A stretch of 64,000 bases of DNA from Chitinophaga niabensis. Its GTDB lineage: Bacteria; Bacteroidota; Bacteroidia; Chitinophagales; Chitinophagaceae. The notes beneath the pieces are model-generated. The model saw only the letters and a program-made list of their open reading frames with translations, was not told the DNA's origin and searched no databases. The stretch's first letter is position 1. Each line of letters opens with the position of its first letter. Both the position numbers and the translations under genes were made by a program. The stretch spans positions 868,001-932,000 of the forward strand of contig NZ_FSRA01000002.1 of NCBI RefSeq assembly GCF_900129465.1. The letters are read 5' to 3'. Below are positions 34,181 to 44,244 of this stretch, piece after piece.

Positions 34181-35995
34181 ATGCAATTAAGAAACATCGC
34201 CATTATCGCGCACGTAGACCACGGTAAAACTACCCTGGTGGATAAAATCCTCCACTCTACGAACGTATTCCGTTCCAACCAGGAAACGGGAGAATTGATC
34301 ATGGATAATAACGACCTGGAAAAGGAACGTGGTATCACGATCTTAGCCAAGAACGTATCCGTAATGTACAAGGACGTGAAGATCAACGTGATCGATACCC
34401 CAGGCCACGCCGACTTTGGTGGAGAGGTTGAGCGGGTACTGAAAATGGCAGATGGTGTGATCCTGCTGGTGGATGCATTTGAAGGTCCGATGCCACAAAC
34501 ACGTTTTGTGCTGCAAAAAGCCCTCAATCTGAATTTGAAACCTATCGTTGTAATCAATAAGGTAGATAAACCTAACTGCCGTCCGGACGAAGTACATGAT
34601 GCAGTATTTGAACTGTTCTTTAACCTGGACGCAACGGAAGAGCAACTGAACTTCCCTACTTACTACGGTTCAGGTAAAAACGGCTGGTTCAATGATTCAT
34701 TAACGCCGCGTGAAGATATCCTGCCCCTGCTGGATGGTATCCTGGAACATGTTCCACAACCTAAGATAGCAGAAGGCACCCTGCAAATGCAGATCACTTC
34801 CCTGGATTACTCTACTTTCCTTGGCCGTATCGCCATCGGAAAAGTAACCCGTGGCAAACTGGTGGAAAACCAACCTATCTCCCTGGTACAGGCAGATGGT
34901 ACTATAAAAAAATCCCGCGTTCGCGAATTATATATTTTCGAAGCCCTTGGTAAAAAGAAGGTAACTGAAGTTTACCCTGGCGATATCTGTGCATTGGTTG
35001 GCCTGGAAGATTTTGGTATTGGTGATACTGTAGCTGATTTCGAAAATCCGGAAGCGCTGCCTATCACTTATGTGGATGAGCCTACCATGAACATGACGTT
35101 CAGCATCAACAACTCTCCTTTCTTTGGTAAAGATGGTAAGTTCGTGACCTCCCGTCACCTGCGCGACCGCCTGATGAAAGAAACGGAGAAGAACCTGGCG
35201 CTGCGTGTAATGGACACAGATGCTGCTGATAGCTTCCTCGTTTATGGCCGTGGTATCCTGCACTTAGGTGTACTGGTTGAAACCATGCGTCGTGAAGGTT
35301 ATGAATTAACCGTGGGTCAGCCACAGGTAATTGTGAAGATGATCGACGGTAAACGTTCTGAACCATTTGAAACCCTGGTGGTAGACGTTCCGCAGGAATT
35401 TGCTTCTAAAGTAATTGACCTCGTTACCCGCCGTAAAGGTGAAATGCTGATCATGGAAACCAAAGGTGATATGCAGCATCTGGAATTCGAGATCCCTTCC
35501 CGCGGTTTGATCGGTTTGCGTACGCAAATGCTGACCAACACTGCTGGTGAAGCTGTAATGGCTCACCGTTTCAATGAATACAAACCATGGAAAGGGCCAA
35601 TTCCCGGTCGTAACAATGGCGTTCTGGTAGCTAAAGAAGCGGGTACTACTACCGGTTACTCTTTGGATAAACTGCAGGACAGAGGTTCATTCTTCGTTGA
35701 TCCGGGAGAAGAGGTTTACAAAGGCATGATCATCGGTGAAACCAACAAACCTGGTGACCTGGTGGTAAACCCTAATGAAGGAAAGAAATTGACGAATATG
35801 CGTGCAAGTGGTACGGATGGTGCTGCTAACATTGCTCCGAAGATATTGATGACCCTGGAAGAATGTATGGAATACATTCAACAGGACGAGTGCATTGAAG
35901 TTACGCCCAATCATATCCGTATGCGTAAAACGATCCTCGACGAAGAAGAAAGGAAGAAGTATCAAAAAATGCTGAAGACTGAAGAGGTAGGATAA
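34181..35995 (+). CDS. typA: Translational GTPase TypA/BipA
   Basis: Ribosome-binding GTPase related to EF-G, needed for 50S assembly and growth in cold or stress, 604 residues. G motifs: AHVDHGKTTLVDKIL (residues 8-22), DTPGHADFGGEVER, NKVDKPN; domains II-III, V and the BipA-specific C-terminal domain (PSRGLIGLRTQ, NEYKPWKGPIPGRNNG, DECIEVTP) follow. Length and ends match the family. Strong -7 box and structured leader upstream; strong terminator downstream. Confidence 0.96.
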   Translation: MQLRNIAIIAHVDHGKTTLVDKILHSTNVFRSNQETGELIMDNNDLEKERGITILAKNVSVMYKDVKINVIDTPGHADFGGEVERVLKMADGVILLVDAFEGPMPQTRFVLQKALNLNLKPIVVINKVDKPNCRPDEVHDAVFELFFNLDATEEQLNFPTYYGSGKNGWFNDSLTPREDILPLLDGILEHVPQPKIAEGTLQMQITSLDYSTFLGRIAIGKVTRGKLVENQPISLVQADGTIKKSRVRELYIFEALGKKKVTEVYPGDICALVGLEDFGIGDTVADFENPEALPITYVDEPTMNMTFSINNSPFFGKDGKFVTSRHLRDRLMKETEKNLALRVMDTDAADSFLVYGRGILHLGVLVETMRREGYELTVGQPQVIVKMIDGKRSEPFETLVVDVPQEFASKVIDLVTRRKGEMLIMETKGDMQHLEFEIPSRGLIGLRTQMLTNTAGEAVMAHRFNEYKPWKGPIPGRNNGVLVAKEAGTTTGYSLDKLQDRGSFFVDPGEEVYKGMIIGETNKPGDLVVNPNEGKKLTNMRASGTDGAANIAPKILMTLEECMEYIQQDECIEVTPNHIRMRKTILDEEERKKYQKMLKTEEVG

Positions 35996-36027
35996 GTCAA
36001 ATAGCTAAAGACAAAAAGGATATATAG

Positions 36028-36054
36028 CCGGGCAGGATCTGCCCGGTTTTTTTT
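36028..36054 (+). terminator. Terminator after typA
   Basis: Perfect 8-bp GC-rich stem CCGGGCAG (36028-36035) / CTGCCCGG (36039-36046) with loop GAT, then eight T. Confidence 0.92.
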
Positions 36055-36067
36055 ATTAAAAGTTCTG

Positions 36068-36382
36068 CTACATCCCCGGTAATCCCATTCCACCCAGCAT
36101 TCCACCGGCCACCCCTTTCATTTCCGTTTCCCATGCGTTCTCTGCATTCTTCAAAGCACGATTCAATGCCGTGATCAACAGATCTTCCAACTCTTCCTTC
36201 CGCTCCGCCACCAGAAGTCCTGGTTCAATTTCCAGGCTTTGCACTTCCCGGTTGCCGGACACAACCACCTTTATAGCACCATTACCTGCTTCGCCTTCCA
36301 CTGAAATGTGTTTAAGGCGTTCTTTACTGTCAGCCATTTTCTGCTGCGCTTCCTGCAGCTTTCCGAACAGATCTCCGAACAT
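36068..36382 (-). CDS. YbaB/EbfC family nucleoid-associated protein
   Basis: A 104-residue small DNA-binding protein. It begins MFGDLFGKLQEAQQKMADSK and has the family's central GAIKVVVSGNREVQSLEIEP and a helical C-terminal half, ending with a glycine/methionine-rich tail. Homologues bind DNA as dimers and are often encoded next to dnaX-recR, which are absent here. Convergent with typA and divergent from the flavoprotein gene. Confidence 0.92.
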   Translation of the reverse strand: MFGDLFGKLQEAQQKMADSKERLKHISVEGEAGNGAIKVVVSGNREVQSLEIEPGLLVAERKEELEDLLITALNRALKNAENAWETEMKGVAGGMLGGMGLPGM

Positions 36383-36466
36383 ATTTTCCTGTTTTAGGGC
36401 AAAGATATATATTTCCTCCGCGGAGCCAGAATACGTATCTTGGCGATCTATTCGGAATAATAGCTT

Positions 36467-37705
36467 ATGATTACCACTTCAGTATGTATTATAGGTGCAG
36501 GCCCCGGCGGGGCAACTGCTGCGCTACAATTAGACAGGTTAGGTATTTCCTGCGTTGTTGTTGATAAAGCCGTTTTCCCCCGCGACAAGGTTTGCGGCGA
36601 CGGGCTTAGCGGAAAAGTATTATCCTGGCTTGAAAAGGTCGATAAAGGCATTGCGCAAAGATTGCAGCAGCTGGTGGAAAAAGAGAACAGCTGGGGCGTT
36701 AAGTTTGTTTCCCCCAGCCGCCAAAGCATGGACGTTCCTTACAAACCTAATTATAATAAAGCCGCAGAATCTCCCATCGGCTTCGTTTGCAAGCGGATCC
36801 ACTTTGATAATTTTATGGTGGATGAATTGAAACGCAGCCCGAACGTTCAGTTATTTGAAGGCACCGCAGTAGATAAATATACCCTGGAAGAAGACGGCTA
36901 TCTTATCTCTGATGCCTCCGGCCAGTTCCAGGTGAAAGCAAAGCTCCTGATCATCGCCAACGGCGCGCATTCCTCTTTCACCAGAGAGGTGGCGCAGATC
37001 AAAATGGAACCAAAGTATTATGCCGCGGGCATCCGTGCATACTACAAAGGCGTAAAAGGCATGCACGAGGATAGCTTTATAGAGCTGCACTTCCTGAAGA
37101 ATCTCCTGCCCGGTTACCTCTGGATCTTCCCCTTACCAAACGGAGAGGCCAATGTAGGGATGGACATGTTGAGCGATGCCGTGCGGGACAGGAAAGTGAA
37201 CCTTAAAACACTGCTCACCGATACACTGAAACAGGACCCCATATTTGCAGAACGTTTCCGCGATGCAGAAATGACAAGCAGCCTTGATGGATATGGCCTT
37301 CCCCTGGGTTCTAAAAAACGCGTGATCTCCGGCAACCGTTATATGCTGGTTGGCGACGCGGCTTTTATTATAGATCCGTTTACAGGAGAAGGGATCGGCA
37401 ATGCTATCTGTACAGGCGTGATGGCCGCCCAACAGGCTGCTGCCTGCCTGGAAGCAGATAACTATACCGCGGAAACAATGGCGGCCTATGATGAACGTGT
37501 ATATCGTGTGCTGTGGCCGGAACTGAGCCTTAGCTACAAATTACAGCGCCTGGTGAAATACCCCAGGCTGTTCAATTGGGTGTTTAAAATGGGGGTAAAG
37601 AACAAACAATTAAGGGATGTGATCTCCAGCATGTTCTATGAGGTAGACTTAAGAAAAAAGCTTACCAGACCATCTTTTTATTTTAAATTGTTGTTGAACC
37701 GGTAG
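36467..37705 (+). CDS. Geranylgeranyl reductase family FAD-dependent oxidoreductase
   Basis: A 412-residue flavoprotein: Rossmann motif IGAGPGGATAALQL at the N-terminus, the family signature DKVCGDGLSGK near residue 45 and the second FAD motif GDAAFIIDPFTGEGIGNA near residue 300. Family members reduce polyprenyl chains or halogenate and hydroxylate aromatics. In Bacteroidota, which lack archaeal lipids, a role on menaquinone or carotenoid side chains is conceivable but not shown. Followed 11 bp later by the DUF2891 gene. Confidence 0.88.
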   Translation: MITTSVCIIGAGPGGATAALQLDRLGISCVVVDKAVFPRDKVCGDGLSGKVLSWLEKVDKGIAQRLQQLVEKENSWGVKFVSPSRQSMDVPYKPNYNKAAESPIGFVCKRIHFDNFMVDELKRSPNVQLFEGTAVDKYTLEEDGYLISDASGQFQVKAKLLIIANGAHSSFTREVAQIKMEPKYYAAGIRAYYKGVKGMHEDSFIELHFLKNLLPGYLWIFPLPNGEANVGMDMLSDAVRDRKVNLKTLLTDTLKQDPIFAERFRDAEMTSSLDGYGLPLGSKKRVISGNRYMLVGDAAFIIDPFTGEGIGNAICTGVMAAQQAAACLEADNYTAETMAAYDERVYRVLWPELSLSYKLQRLVKYPRLFNWVFKMGVKNKQLRDVISSMFYEVDLRKKLTRPSFYFKLLLNR

Positions 37706-37716
37706 AGATATACACT

Positions 37717-38808
37717 ATGAAAGTAATTACGCTGTTGCTGGGCCTCCTGGGTACCGTGAATGTTTTCGCACAATCTCCCTTATACGATGTAAAGGATGGA
37801 CAGTTGAGATTAACAACTGAAGGCGCCCTGCATTTTGCGCAATTACCACTGAAGTGCATGCAGCATGAGTTCCCCTATAAAACAGGTATTGTATTTTCAG
37901 ACGCTTCCCTCATCAAAGCACCAAAGGATTATCATCCTGCATTTTATGGCTGCTACGACTGGCATAGCAGTGTTCATGGTCACTGGATGCTGGTGCGGTT
38001 ATTGAAAACATTCCCGGATCTGCCCAATGCTGCATTGATCAGGAAAAAACTCGCAGAAAATTTATCACAGGAACATATCAATACGGAACTGCTCATTTTC
38101 CGGGGTAAAGAGAACAAGGGCTTTGAACGGATCTATGGTTGGAGCTGGCTGATGCAATTGCAAACAGAACTACTCACCTGGGATGATCCGCTGGCCCGTC
38201 AACTGAGCCGTAACATTGCGCCGCTCGCGGGTTTATTCAATAACGCCTACCGCGATTTCCTGAAAAAGATCGCTTATCCCATCCGCGTGGGTGAGCATAC
38301 CAATCTCGCTTTCGGATTAAGGCTGGCCTGGGATTATGCCCTGGTGACCAATGCCACCAATCTCCAGGCCTCTATCAAAGAAACCGCCATGCGTTTCTAT
38401 GGAAATGACAGGGATTGCCCCGCCAGCTGGGAACCCGGCGGATATGATTTTCTCTCCCCCTGCCTGGAAGAAGCAGACCTGATGTGGCGGATACTCCCTG
38501 CCGGAGATTACCAGAAATGGATACAGGCCTTCCTTCCCGGCTTATTTCAACCAGATATTCAACTCTTTCATATCGCTACCGTGAACGACAGAACAGATGG
38601 AAAACTGGTACATCTCGATGGTTTAAACCTGAGCCGTGCCTGGTGCCTTTACGGAATTGCCAAACATGCCGGCCAGAACAGCGCCGCCATCCGGGACCTT
38701 GCCACCAAACATTTACAGGCAGCCCTGCCGCATGTGGCCAGTGGCGATTATGCAGGAGAACACTGGCTTGCTACTTTTGCCGTATATGCGATGACGGTAG
38801 AATACTAG
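37717..38808 (+). CDS. Secreted DUF2891 family protein
   Basis: A 363-residue exported protein with signal peptide MKVITLLLGLLGTVNVFAQ. DUF2891 signatures are KDYHPAFYGCYDWHSSVHGHW, FERIYGWSWL and FLSPCLEEADLM; alpha-rich, probably an (alpha/alpha) toroid as in some glycoside-processing folds. Function is not established. It follows the flavoprotein gene closely and may be cotranscribed. Confidence 0.9.
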   Translation: MKVITLLLGLLGTVNVFAQSPLYDVKDGQLRLTTEGALHFAQLPLKCMQHEFPYKTGIVFSDASLIKAPKDYHPAFYGCYDWHSSVHGHWMLVRLLKTFPDLPNAALIRKKLAENLSQEHINTELLIFRGKENKGFERIYGWSWLMQLQTELLTWDDPLARQLSRNIAPLAGLFNNAYRDFLKKIAYPIRVGEHTNLAFGLRLAWDYALVTNATNLQASIKETAMRFYGNDRDCPASWEPGGYDFLSPCLEEADLMWRILPAGDYQKWIQAFLPGLFQPDIQLFHIATVNDRTDGKLVHLDGLNLSRAWCLYGIAKHAGQNSAAIRDLATKHLQAALPHVASGDYAGEHWLATFAVYAMTVEY

Positions 38809-38838
38809 CCCGCAGAGAATTTTCAAATATTTATTCCC

Positions 38839-41374
38839 ATGTACCGCTATTCCTTCCTGTTATTTCTGCTACTCTTGCCCGCGCCTGGTTGGGCGCAGGG
38901 AAAGAATTTTTCCACGGCCGCAAAGCCGGGATGGCTCGTTCCTTATAAGCCGGATGCTTCTTTGAACACTGACACAAAAGATGTCAGCGATGGATATTAC
39001 CAGTTATTGTTTGAAGAACAATACCACGTTGAGCAAAAAACCATCTACCGGCATATCATCCGCCATATTGTTTCTGAAACCGGTATACAGAATGGTTCAC
39101 AGATCAATGTTCCCTATAACCCGGAATATGAAAAGCTACTGTTCCATGAAGTGCTGATCCGCCGGAACGGAACGGTTATTAATCGTCTTAGTCCCGGTAA
39201 GTTCAAGATCATTCAGAAAGAGGAAGAACTCTCCCTGCATATCTACAGCGGCACCTACAATGCTTTTTACCTGGTAGAAGATGTGCGGAAAGGAGATCAG
39301 ATCGAATATGCCTATTCTGTTACCGGGGAGAATCCCATCTTCGCCAATAAGTTTTCTGAAATATTATACCTCACCTCATACGAACCAGTCACCAATTTTT
39401 ATAAGGCCCTGATCGTAAGCCCGGCCCGGAAGTTATATTTCAAGGCCTTCAATAATGCACCCGAACCGGCAAAGCGGTCCATGAATGGTCTTGACCTGTA
39501 TGAGTGGAACCTGGGAAACAAAGTGCATATCCTGGACCCGGAAGATTACCAGCCTTCCTGGTATACAGGTTACCCGCATTATGAGATCAGCGAGTACAAC
39601 AGCTGGAAAGAAGTGGTGGATTGGGCAGCAAAAGTGAATGATGTTCCTTTAGCCGGCACAGAATTACAATCCCGTATTGCTCAGATCAAAAAATTGGCAG
39701 GAGATGATAAGGAGAAATATCTGCTGGAAGCCATCCGTTTTGTGCAGGACGATATCCGTTACATGGGCATAGAAATGGGGGAATATTCTCATCGCCCTAA
39801 TATGCCGGAAAAGGTCTGCAGGCAACGGTTTGGTGATTGCAAGGATAAATCCCTGCTGCTGTGCGCCCTCCTTCGTGCAAATGGCATCACAGCCTATATG
39901 GCTTATGTGAACACAGCCTGAAAGGAAAGATCGAAGAAGAGCAACCCAGCCCGGGCCGCTTCAATCACGTTATTACCAAAGTACTCTTAAATGATCAGAC
40001 CTATTGGGTAGACGCCACTTTTTCCTTACAGCGCGGAAGCCTGAAAAACCGCTACAACCCTGATTTCAGGAAAGCATTGGTATTAGGTGACGGCTCCACT
40101 GCTTTAACAGATATTCCACTGAAAAACTTCGGCAAACTGGTGGTGAACGAAGATATCACGCTCGCTGACTTTGATAATGATTCTGCGAAGCTCACCGTGC
40201 TTTCAGAATATACCGGTTGTATGCAGACAATCTTCGTTCCATGGTGGCAAACACCAGTATGAAGAACCTTAAGACCAGTTATGAGGACTTCTACAAGAAG
40301 ATCTATGGGAAAGTAGAATTGCTGGATTCCATCCTTATCACTGATCTTACTGAAGAGAACAAGATCAAAGTAGAAGAAAAGTACAGGATTGAAGAACCAT
40401 GGAAGATAGACAGCGCCAATAATAACAGGCTTTCTTTCACCAGCAGCGCACATATCCTCAAGGATAAAATAATCATTGTGAATGAAAGCCGGAAAAAGCC
40501 GGTAACACTGCTTTTTCCGAATGAGCTGAAGTATACCATCTCCTTAAAGTTCCCTGAACCCTGGGCGCTGGATGCGAAAGCCTATACCCTGGATAGTAAG
40601 TACTACACATTTACATTCACGCCGGTATTGAATAATAAGATCGTTTCCCTGAAATATGATTTCGAGGCCAAGAGTGATCATATTCCTGCAGAGGGGATGA
40701 AAAAATACATCAAAGACATGGATGAACTGGTGAATTCCACCGGGTATGTTTTTAGTTATGATCCCTCCAGGGCAGCAAAGGGAAATGCCGGTCCTTCCGG
40801 GATCAACTGGCTGGTATTATTCCTGGCATTTGCCAGCGGGGCCTTCTTCATTTACCTGGCAGCGAAATATTATAAACGTTCTGTTCCGCAGTTACATTCT
40901 ACAGACGAAGCCTGGGCAATAGGTGGCTGGTTAGCATTGTTGGGTATTGGCGTGGTGATCAGACCTGTGCTCGTTATAATAGGTCTGTTCCAAATGGAAA
41001 CATTTCGGAATTCAGTATGGGCCGGATTGAGCGCGGCCTATCCGGATAAAAATCTCTCCCTGATGCAATTGTTCTTATTGCTGGAAGTAATTGGCAATGT
41101 GTTCCTGCTCGTACTTTCCTGCTTAATGCCATTCCTGTATTTCAGAAGGAGAGACCTTTTTCCCCGTACCATGGTTTTTTTGCTGGCATTCAATATACTG
41201 TTCGTACTGGCAGATTATCTTTTGGCAGATGCCCTTTTCAATGTGCATACATTCACAGATAATCTAAAAGATATTATCCAGACTGCGCTGGTTGCCATTA
41301 TATGGATCCCCTATTTACGGATCTCACACCGGGTTAAACATACTTTCGTTATTCCTTACGATGAGGAAGCATAA
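38839..41374 (+). pseudogene. DUF3857-transglutaminase-DUF2569 protein gene broken by two frameshifts
   Basis: Three overlapping frames together encode one ~845-residue protein. Segment 1 (38839-~39915) has a signal peptide, a DUF3857 beta domain and the start of a transglutaminase core with C334 in RFGDCKDKS. Segment 2 (~39915-~40219, shifted by -1) carries its histidine (FNHVI, 39966) and aspartate (YWVDATF, 40011). Segment 3 (~40220-41374, shifted by -1 again) carries the rest of the beta-rich region and a four-helix DUF2569-like membrane domain (IGGWLALLGIGVVI). Each break equals one missing base, at about 39915 and 40219. No slippery heptamer is seen at either site. The Cys is therefore cut off from His and Asp. 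Sequencing error is the alternative. Confidence 0.85.
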
Positions 41375-41401
41375 AAAACGGGGCTTTAAAGGCCCCGTTT
41401 T
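41375..41401. terminator. Bidirectional terminator
   Basis: AAAACGGGGC (41375-41384) pairs with GCCCCGTTTT (41392-41401), loop TTTAAAG. Serves the broken gene on the left and the Dabb gene on the right. Confidence 0.88.
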
Positions 41402-41406
41402 CAATT

Positions 41407-41730
41407 TTATAACTGGATGGTTTCCGAATCAAAGATCACTACTTTCTCCCAGAGGTGATTGCAGTTCTCAATGAACTTCAGATGCACCGGGTGTTCCTGG
41501 TAAACATCGTGGCCGGCCTCATCGTTAAAAACGGTGAGCAGGCAATAGCTGTAACTCCTGTCTATTACCGGACGGTCTGTATTGGCGGGTTTGCCTACAT
41601 TGAACACCAGCAGGCTCTCTATTTTTCCCAGCGTGCTTACTCCTTCTTCAAATGCCCTTACATCTGCGGCAGACAGGTCAGGTTTGAGATAGAAGTTTAC
41701 AACGTGCACAAATTTTCTTGTGTAAGGCAT
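41407..41730 (-). CDS. Dabb family (stress-responsive A/B barrel) protein
   Basis: A 107-residue ferredoxin-like alpha+beta barrel. Typical features are FVHVVNFYLKPDLSAADVRAFEEGV at the start, the central YCLLTVFNDEAGHDVYQEHPVHLKF and the C-terminal VVIFDSET. Homodimers of this fold bind small hydrophobic ligands or act as monooxygenase-like enzymes. It is the last gene of the minus-strand cluster, 6 bp after the amidohydrolase. Confidence 0.9.
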   Translation of the reverse strand: MPYTRKFVHVVNFYLKPDLSAADVRAFEEGVSTLGKIESLLVFNVGKPANTDRPVIDRSYSYCLLTVFNDEAGHDVYQEHPVHLKFIENCNHLWEKVVIFDSETIQL

Positions 41731-41736
41731 GGCTCT

Positions 41737-43044
41737 TTATTTTTGAACAGTGGACAAGTTACTGGTTCCCTGCTTAAAAATCAAGCCGTCTTTCATTACA
41801 AAGCTCACCTGCCCCATCGCCTGGATGTCTTTCAGCGGATCTCCGTTCACGGCTGTGAAGTCTGCAATCTTTCCTGCCTCTATACTTCCCAGCTGATCTT
41901 CCATGCCCAGTAATTCTGCCGCTTTAATGGTAGCGGATTTAATGGCATCCATGGCAGGCATCCCACTTTCAACCATATAGGTGAATTCAAGCCAGTTGCG
42001 GCCATGCATATATACCCCTGCATCTGTACCAAAAGCAATCTTCACCCCTTTCTTCCAGGCTTTGGCGAAAGTTTGCTGGATCAAAGGGCCAATGGATTCC
42101 GCTTTGGGTTTTACGATATCCGGATAATAACCGGGGATCTTTGCAGAATCTGCTACAGAACGGCCTGCAGTGATGGTGGGTACATACCAGGTGCCATGTT
42201 TAATAGCCAGGGCCATCCCCTCATCGTCCATTTTGGTGCCATGTTCTATCGAAGTAACGCCTGCGCGGATGGCTCTTTTAATTCCTTCCGCACCATGTGC
42301 ATGGGCAGCCACTTTCATATTGTAGTCCTTTGCAGTACTTACAATTGCCTGCAGTTCTTCTTCTGTGAACTGAGGGCTGCTGCCATCTTTTGCCACACTC
42401 AACACACCACCTGTTGCGGTGATCTTAATGAGGTCCGATCCGTTTTTGTATGCCTGCCTTACAGCTTTACGGCATTCGTCCGGGCCATTTACAACGCCGG
42501 CTTCAGGTCCCGGATCTCCCATCAGGTCTTTACGGTATCCATTGGTAGGATCAGCATGGCCACCGGTAGTGGCAATAGATTTACCTGCCGTAAATACACG
42601 CGGGCCAATGATCAGGCCTTTGTTGATAGCATTGCGGAGCGCAATGTTTACACCGGAACCGCCAAGGTCCCTTACGGTTGTAAAACCGGTAAGCAAAGTA
42701 CGTTCTGCATATCGGACACTCACGTAAGCAAGGTCCGCAGGGTTTTGTGTAAATTGGTCCGAATACGCGGTTTTACTGGTTTGCGACTCCAGATGCACAT
42801 GCATGTCCATCCAACCTGGCATAACGGTTTGCGTTTTCAGGTCTATCACTTTATCTCCTGCGGCAGGTGTTATATACCCCGGTTTTATCTCCAGGATCTT
42901 TTTGCCTTCAATGATCACAGACATCTGCTGGCGGGGTTTGTCAGACACGCCATCTATGAGGGTGCCGCAATGCAGGATAGTTTTCTGCGCAATGGCAGCG
43001 CTCATGCATGCAAGAGAAATAAGTAGGAACAGGGTCTTTTTCAT
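41737..43044 (-). CDS. Secreted amidohydrolase family protein
   Basis: A 435-residue metal-dependent hydrolase with signal peptide MKKTLFLLISLACMSAAIAQ. Metal ligands are seen in GWMDMHVHLES (HxH), KVAAHAHGAEG, IEHGTKMD and FGTDAGVYMHG. The combination matches the imidazolonepropionase-like / Xaa-Pro dipeptidase (prolidase-type) group of exported amidohydrolases. Substrate is unknown; peptides or cyclic amides are likely. Follows the permease gene by 11 bp and precedes the Dabb gene by 6 bp. Confidence 0.9.
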   Translation of the reverse strand: MKKTLFLLISLACMSAAIAQKTILHCGTLIDGVSDKPRQQMSVIIEGKKILEIKPGYITPAAGDKVIDLKTQTVMPGWMDMHVHLESQTSKTAYSDQFTQNPADLAYVSVRYAERTLLTGFTTVRDLGGSGVNIALRNAINKGLIIGPRVFTAGKSIATTGGHADPTNGYRKDLMGDPGPEAGVVNGPDECRKAVRQAYKNGSDLIKITATGGVLSVAKDGSSPQFTEEELQAIVSTAKDYNMKVAAHAHGAEGIKRAIRAGVTSIEHGTKMDDEGMALAIKHGTWYVPTITAGRSVADSAKIPGYYPDIVKPKAESIGPLIQQTFAKAWKKGVKIAFGTDAGVYMHGRNWLEFTYMVESGMPAMDAIKSATIKAAELLGMEDQLGSIEAGKIADFTAVNGDPLKDIQAMGQVSFVMKDGLIFKQGTSNLSTVQK

Positions 43045-43055
43045 AAATGAAAGAT

Positions 43056-44243
43056 TTACATACCTGCAATATGCTTTTTTACGGATCTAAGGTTCACGAT
43101 ATATACCAGCAAGAGAATAACGGCTGTAGCAATAACGGCTGCAATACCCGGCATGGCAGACACAAACATCTTATGTTTTGCAAGGACCCCGGAAACCCAC
43201 CATTGCAATCCAGCCACAAGTGCCAGGGCCAGTAAGCCGATCACAACATACAAAGGCACAAACTGTTTCAGCAGATATCGCTGTAACTGGCGGGGGGCAG
43301 CCCCTAATGTGATCAATAACCGGATCTCCTTCCGGCAGGATTCTATCACTAACTGGATGAACATACTGAACACCAGCAGGGCAAAGATCAGCAATACCAA
43401 TCCAAAGAAACCTACTACACTAACAATGGTTTGTACAATAACCCGGGTCTTGCTGAAACGCGTCTTTTCTCTATTGGTGGAGTAATTATGTGTATCCAGG
43501 TATTTACTGAGTATAGGGTCGCTCGGATCTTTGGATTTGATGATCACTCTTGAAGGGGCTTTGGATTTGCCGGTCCCGAAAGCCACATTCCCCCATTCCA
43601 TTAAAGACATGGGCACCAGTACGGTGGAAATACGATCTGAGAATCCTACGATTCTGGCTGCAAAACGGCCACTGCGCATACCCTGGCTGATCACAACGGT
43701 GGGGGATAATGTTTTGATGGTTTCTTCAGAGAATTGCGGCATGCCATTACCCATGGCAAATCCAAAGTTGAACATATCCAGGAAACTACTGGGTATGATC
43801 ACCGGGATCTCCTGCTGGCCCTCGGTCCATTTCCAGTCCGTGGACTTTACGTCAATAAAACTATCCGGCACCGCTTCAAAGAAGAGTTCTGAGGTGATGC
43901 CCAGTTTATCCATTTCCAGCTTTACGCTGAAATCTGCTGCTGTAACAATGCCGAAGCCGTTCACGAATGGTTGTGCGGCCAGGTCTTTAATTTCTTCAGG
44001 AGTGAAGGTGCTCATTTCCGGCCTGCCCATCATATCGTTCGTGATCTTTTTATTGATCACCAGGAAGTCTGCCGTTTCATTCTCATTCTTCTCACTGTGC
44101 AATAGTTCGTTAAAGTTCTGATGCACCTGCAGGGCCACGAGTATCAGCAACATGGCTATTCCCAGGCCAATGGCGGCCATCCAGAAACGCCCCTTGCCAA
44201 CGCCGGTGCGGATGATCTTTTTGAGTATCTGATAAAACTGCAT
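43056..44243 (-). CDS. FtsX-like ABC transporter permease
   Basis: A 395-residue permease: one N-terminal membrane helix (about 20-42), a ~215-residue periplasmic domain (MacB-PCD-like) and three C-terminal helices with the FtsX fold, including the conserved ESCRKEIRLLITLGAAPRQL coupling region. Such permeases work with LolD/MacB-type ATPases in lipoprotein extraction or signalling by mechanotransmission, often without transporting a solute. The ATPase partner is directly upstream (1 bp gap). No LolC/LolE second permease is present, so it would be a homodimer. Confidence 0.88.
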   Translation of the reverse strand: MQFYQILKKIIRTGVGKGRFWMAAIGLGIAMLLILVALQVHQNFNELLHSEKNENETADFLVINKKITNDMMGRPEMSTFTPEEIKDLAAQPFVNGFGIVTAADFSVKLEMDKLGITSELFFEAVPDSFIDVKSTDWKWTEGQQEIPVIIPSSFLDMFNFGFAMGNGMPQFSEETIKTLSPTVVISQGMRSGRFAARIVGFSDRISTVLVPMSLMEWGNVAFGTGKSKAPSRVIIKSKDPSDPILSKYLDTHNYSTNREKTRFSKTRVIVQTIVSVVGFFGLVLLIFALLVFSMFIQLVIESCRKEIRLLITLGAAPRQLQRYLLKQFVPLYVVIGLLALALVAGLQWWVSGVLAKHKMFVSAMPGIAAVIATAVILLLVYIVNLRSVKKHIAGM

Positions 44244-44244
44244 G

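Noticed and set aside
39900..40262. Programmed -1 frameshifting in the DUF3857 gene
   Set aside because: No X-XXY-YYZ heptamer or downstream pseudoknot is visible at either junction, and two successive events would be needed.
42004..43026. Long plus-strand frame opposite the amidohydrolase gene
   Set aside because: Cysteine- and histidine-rich translation typical of an antisense frame; the minus strand carries clear metal-ligand motifs.
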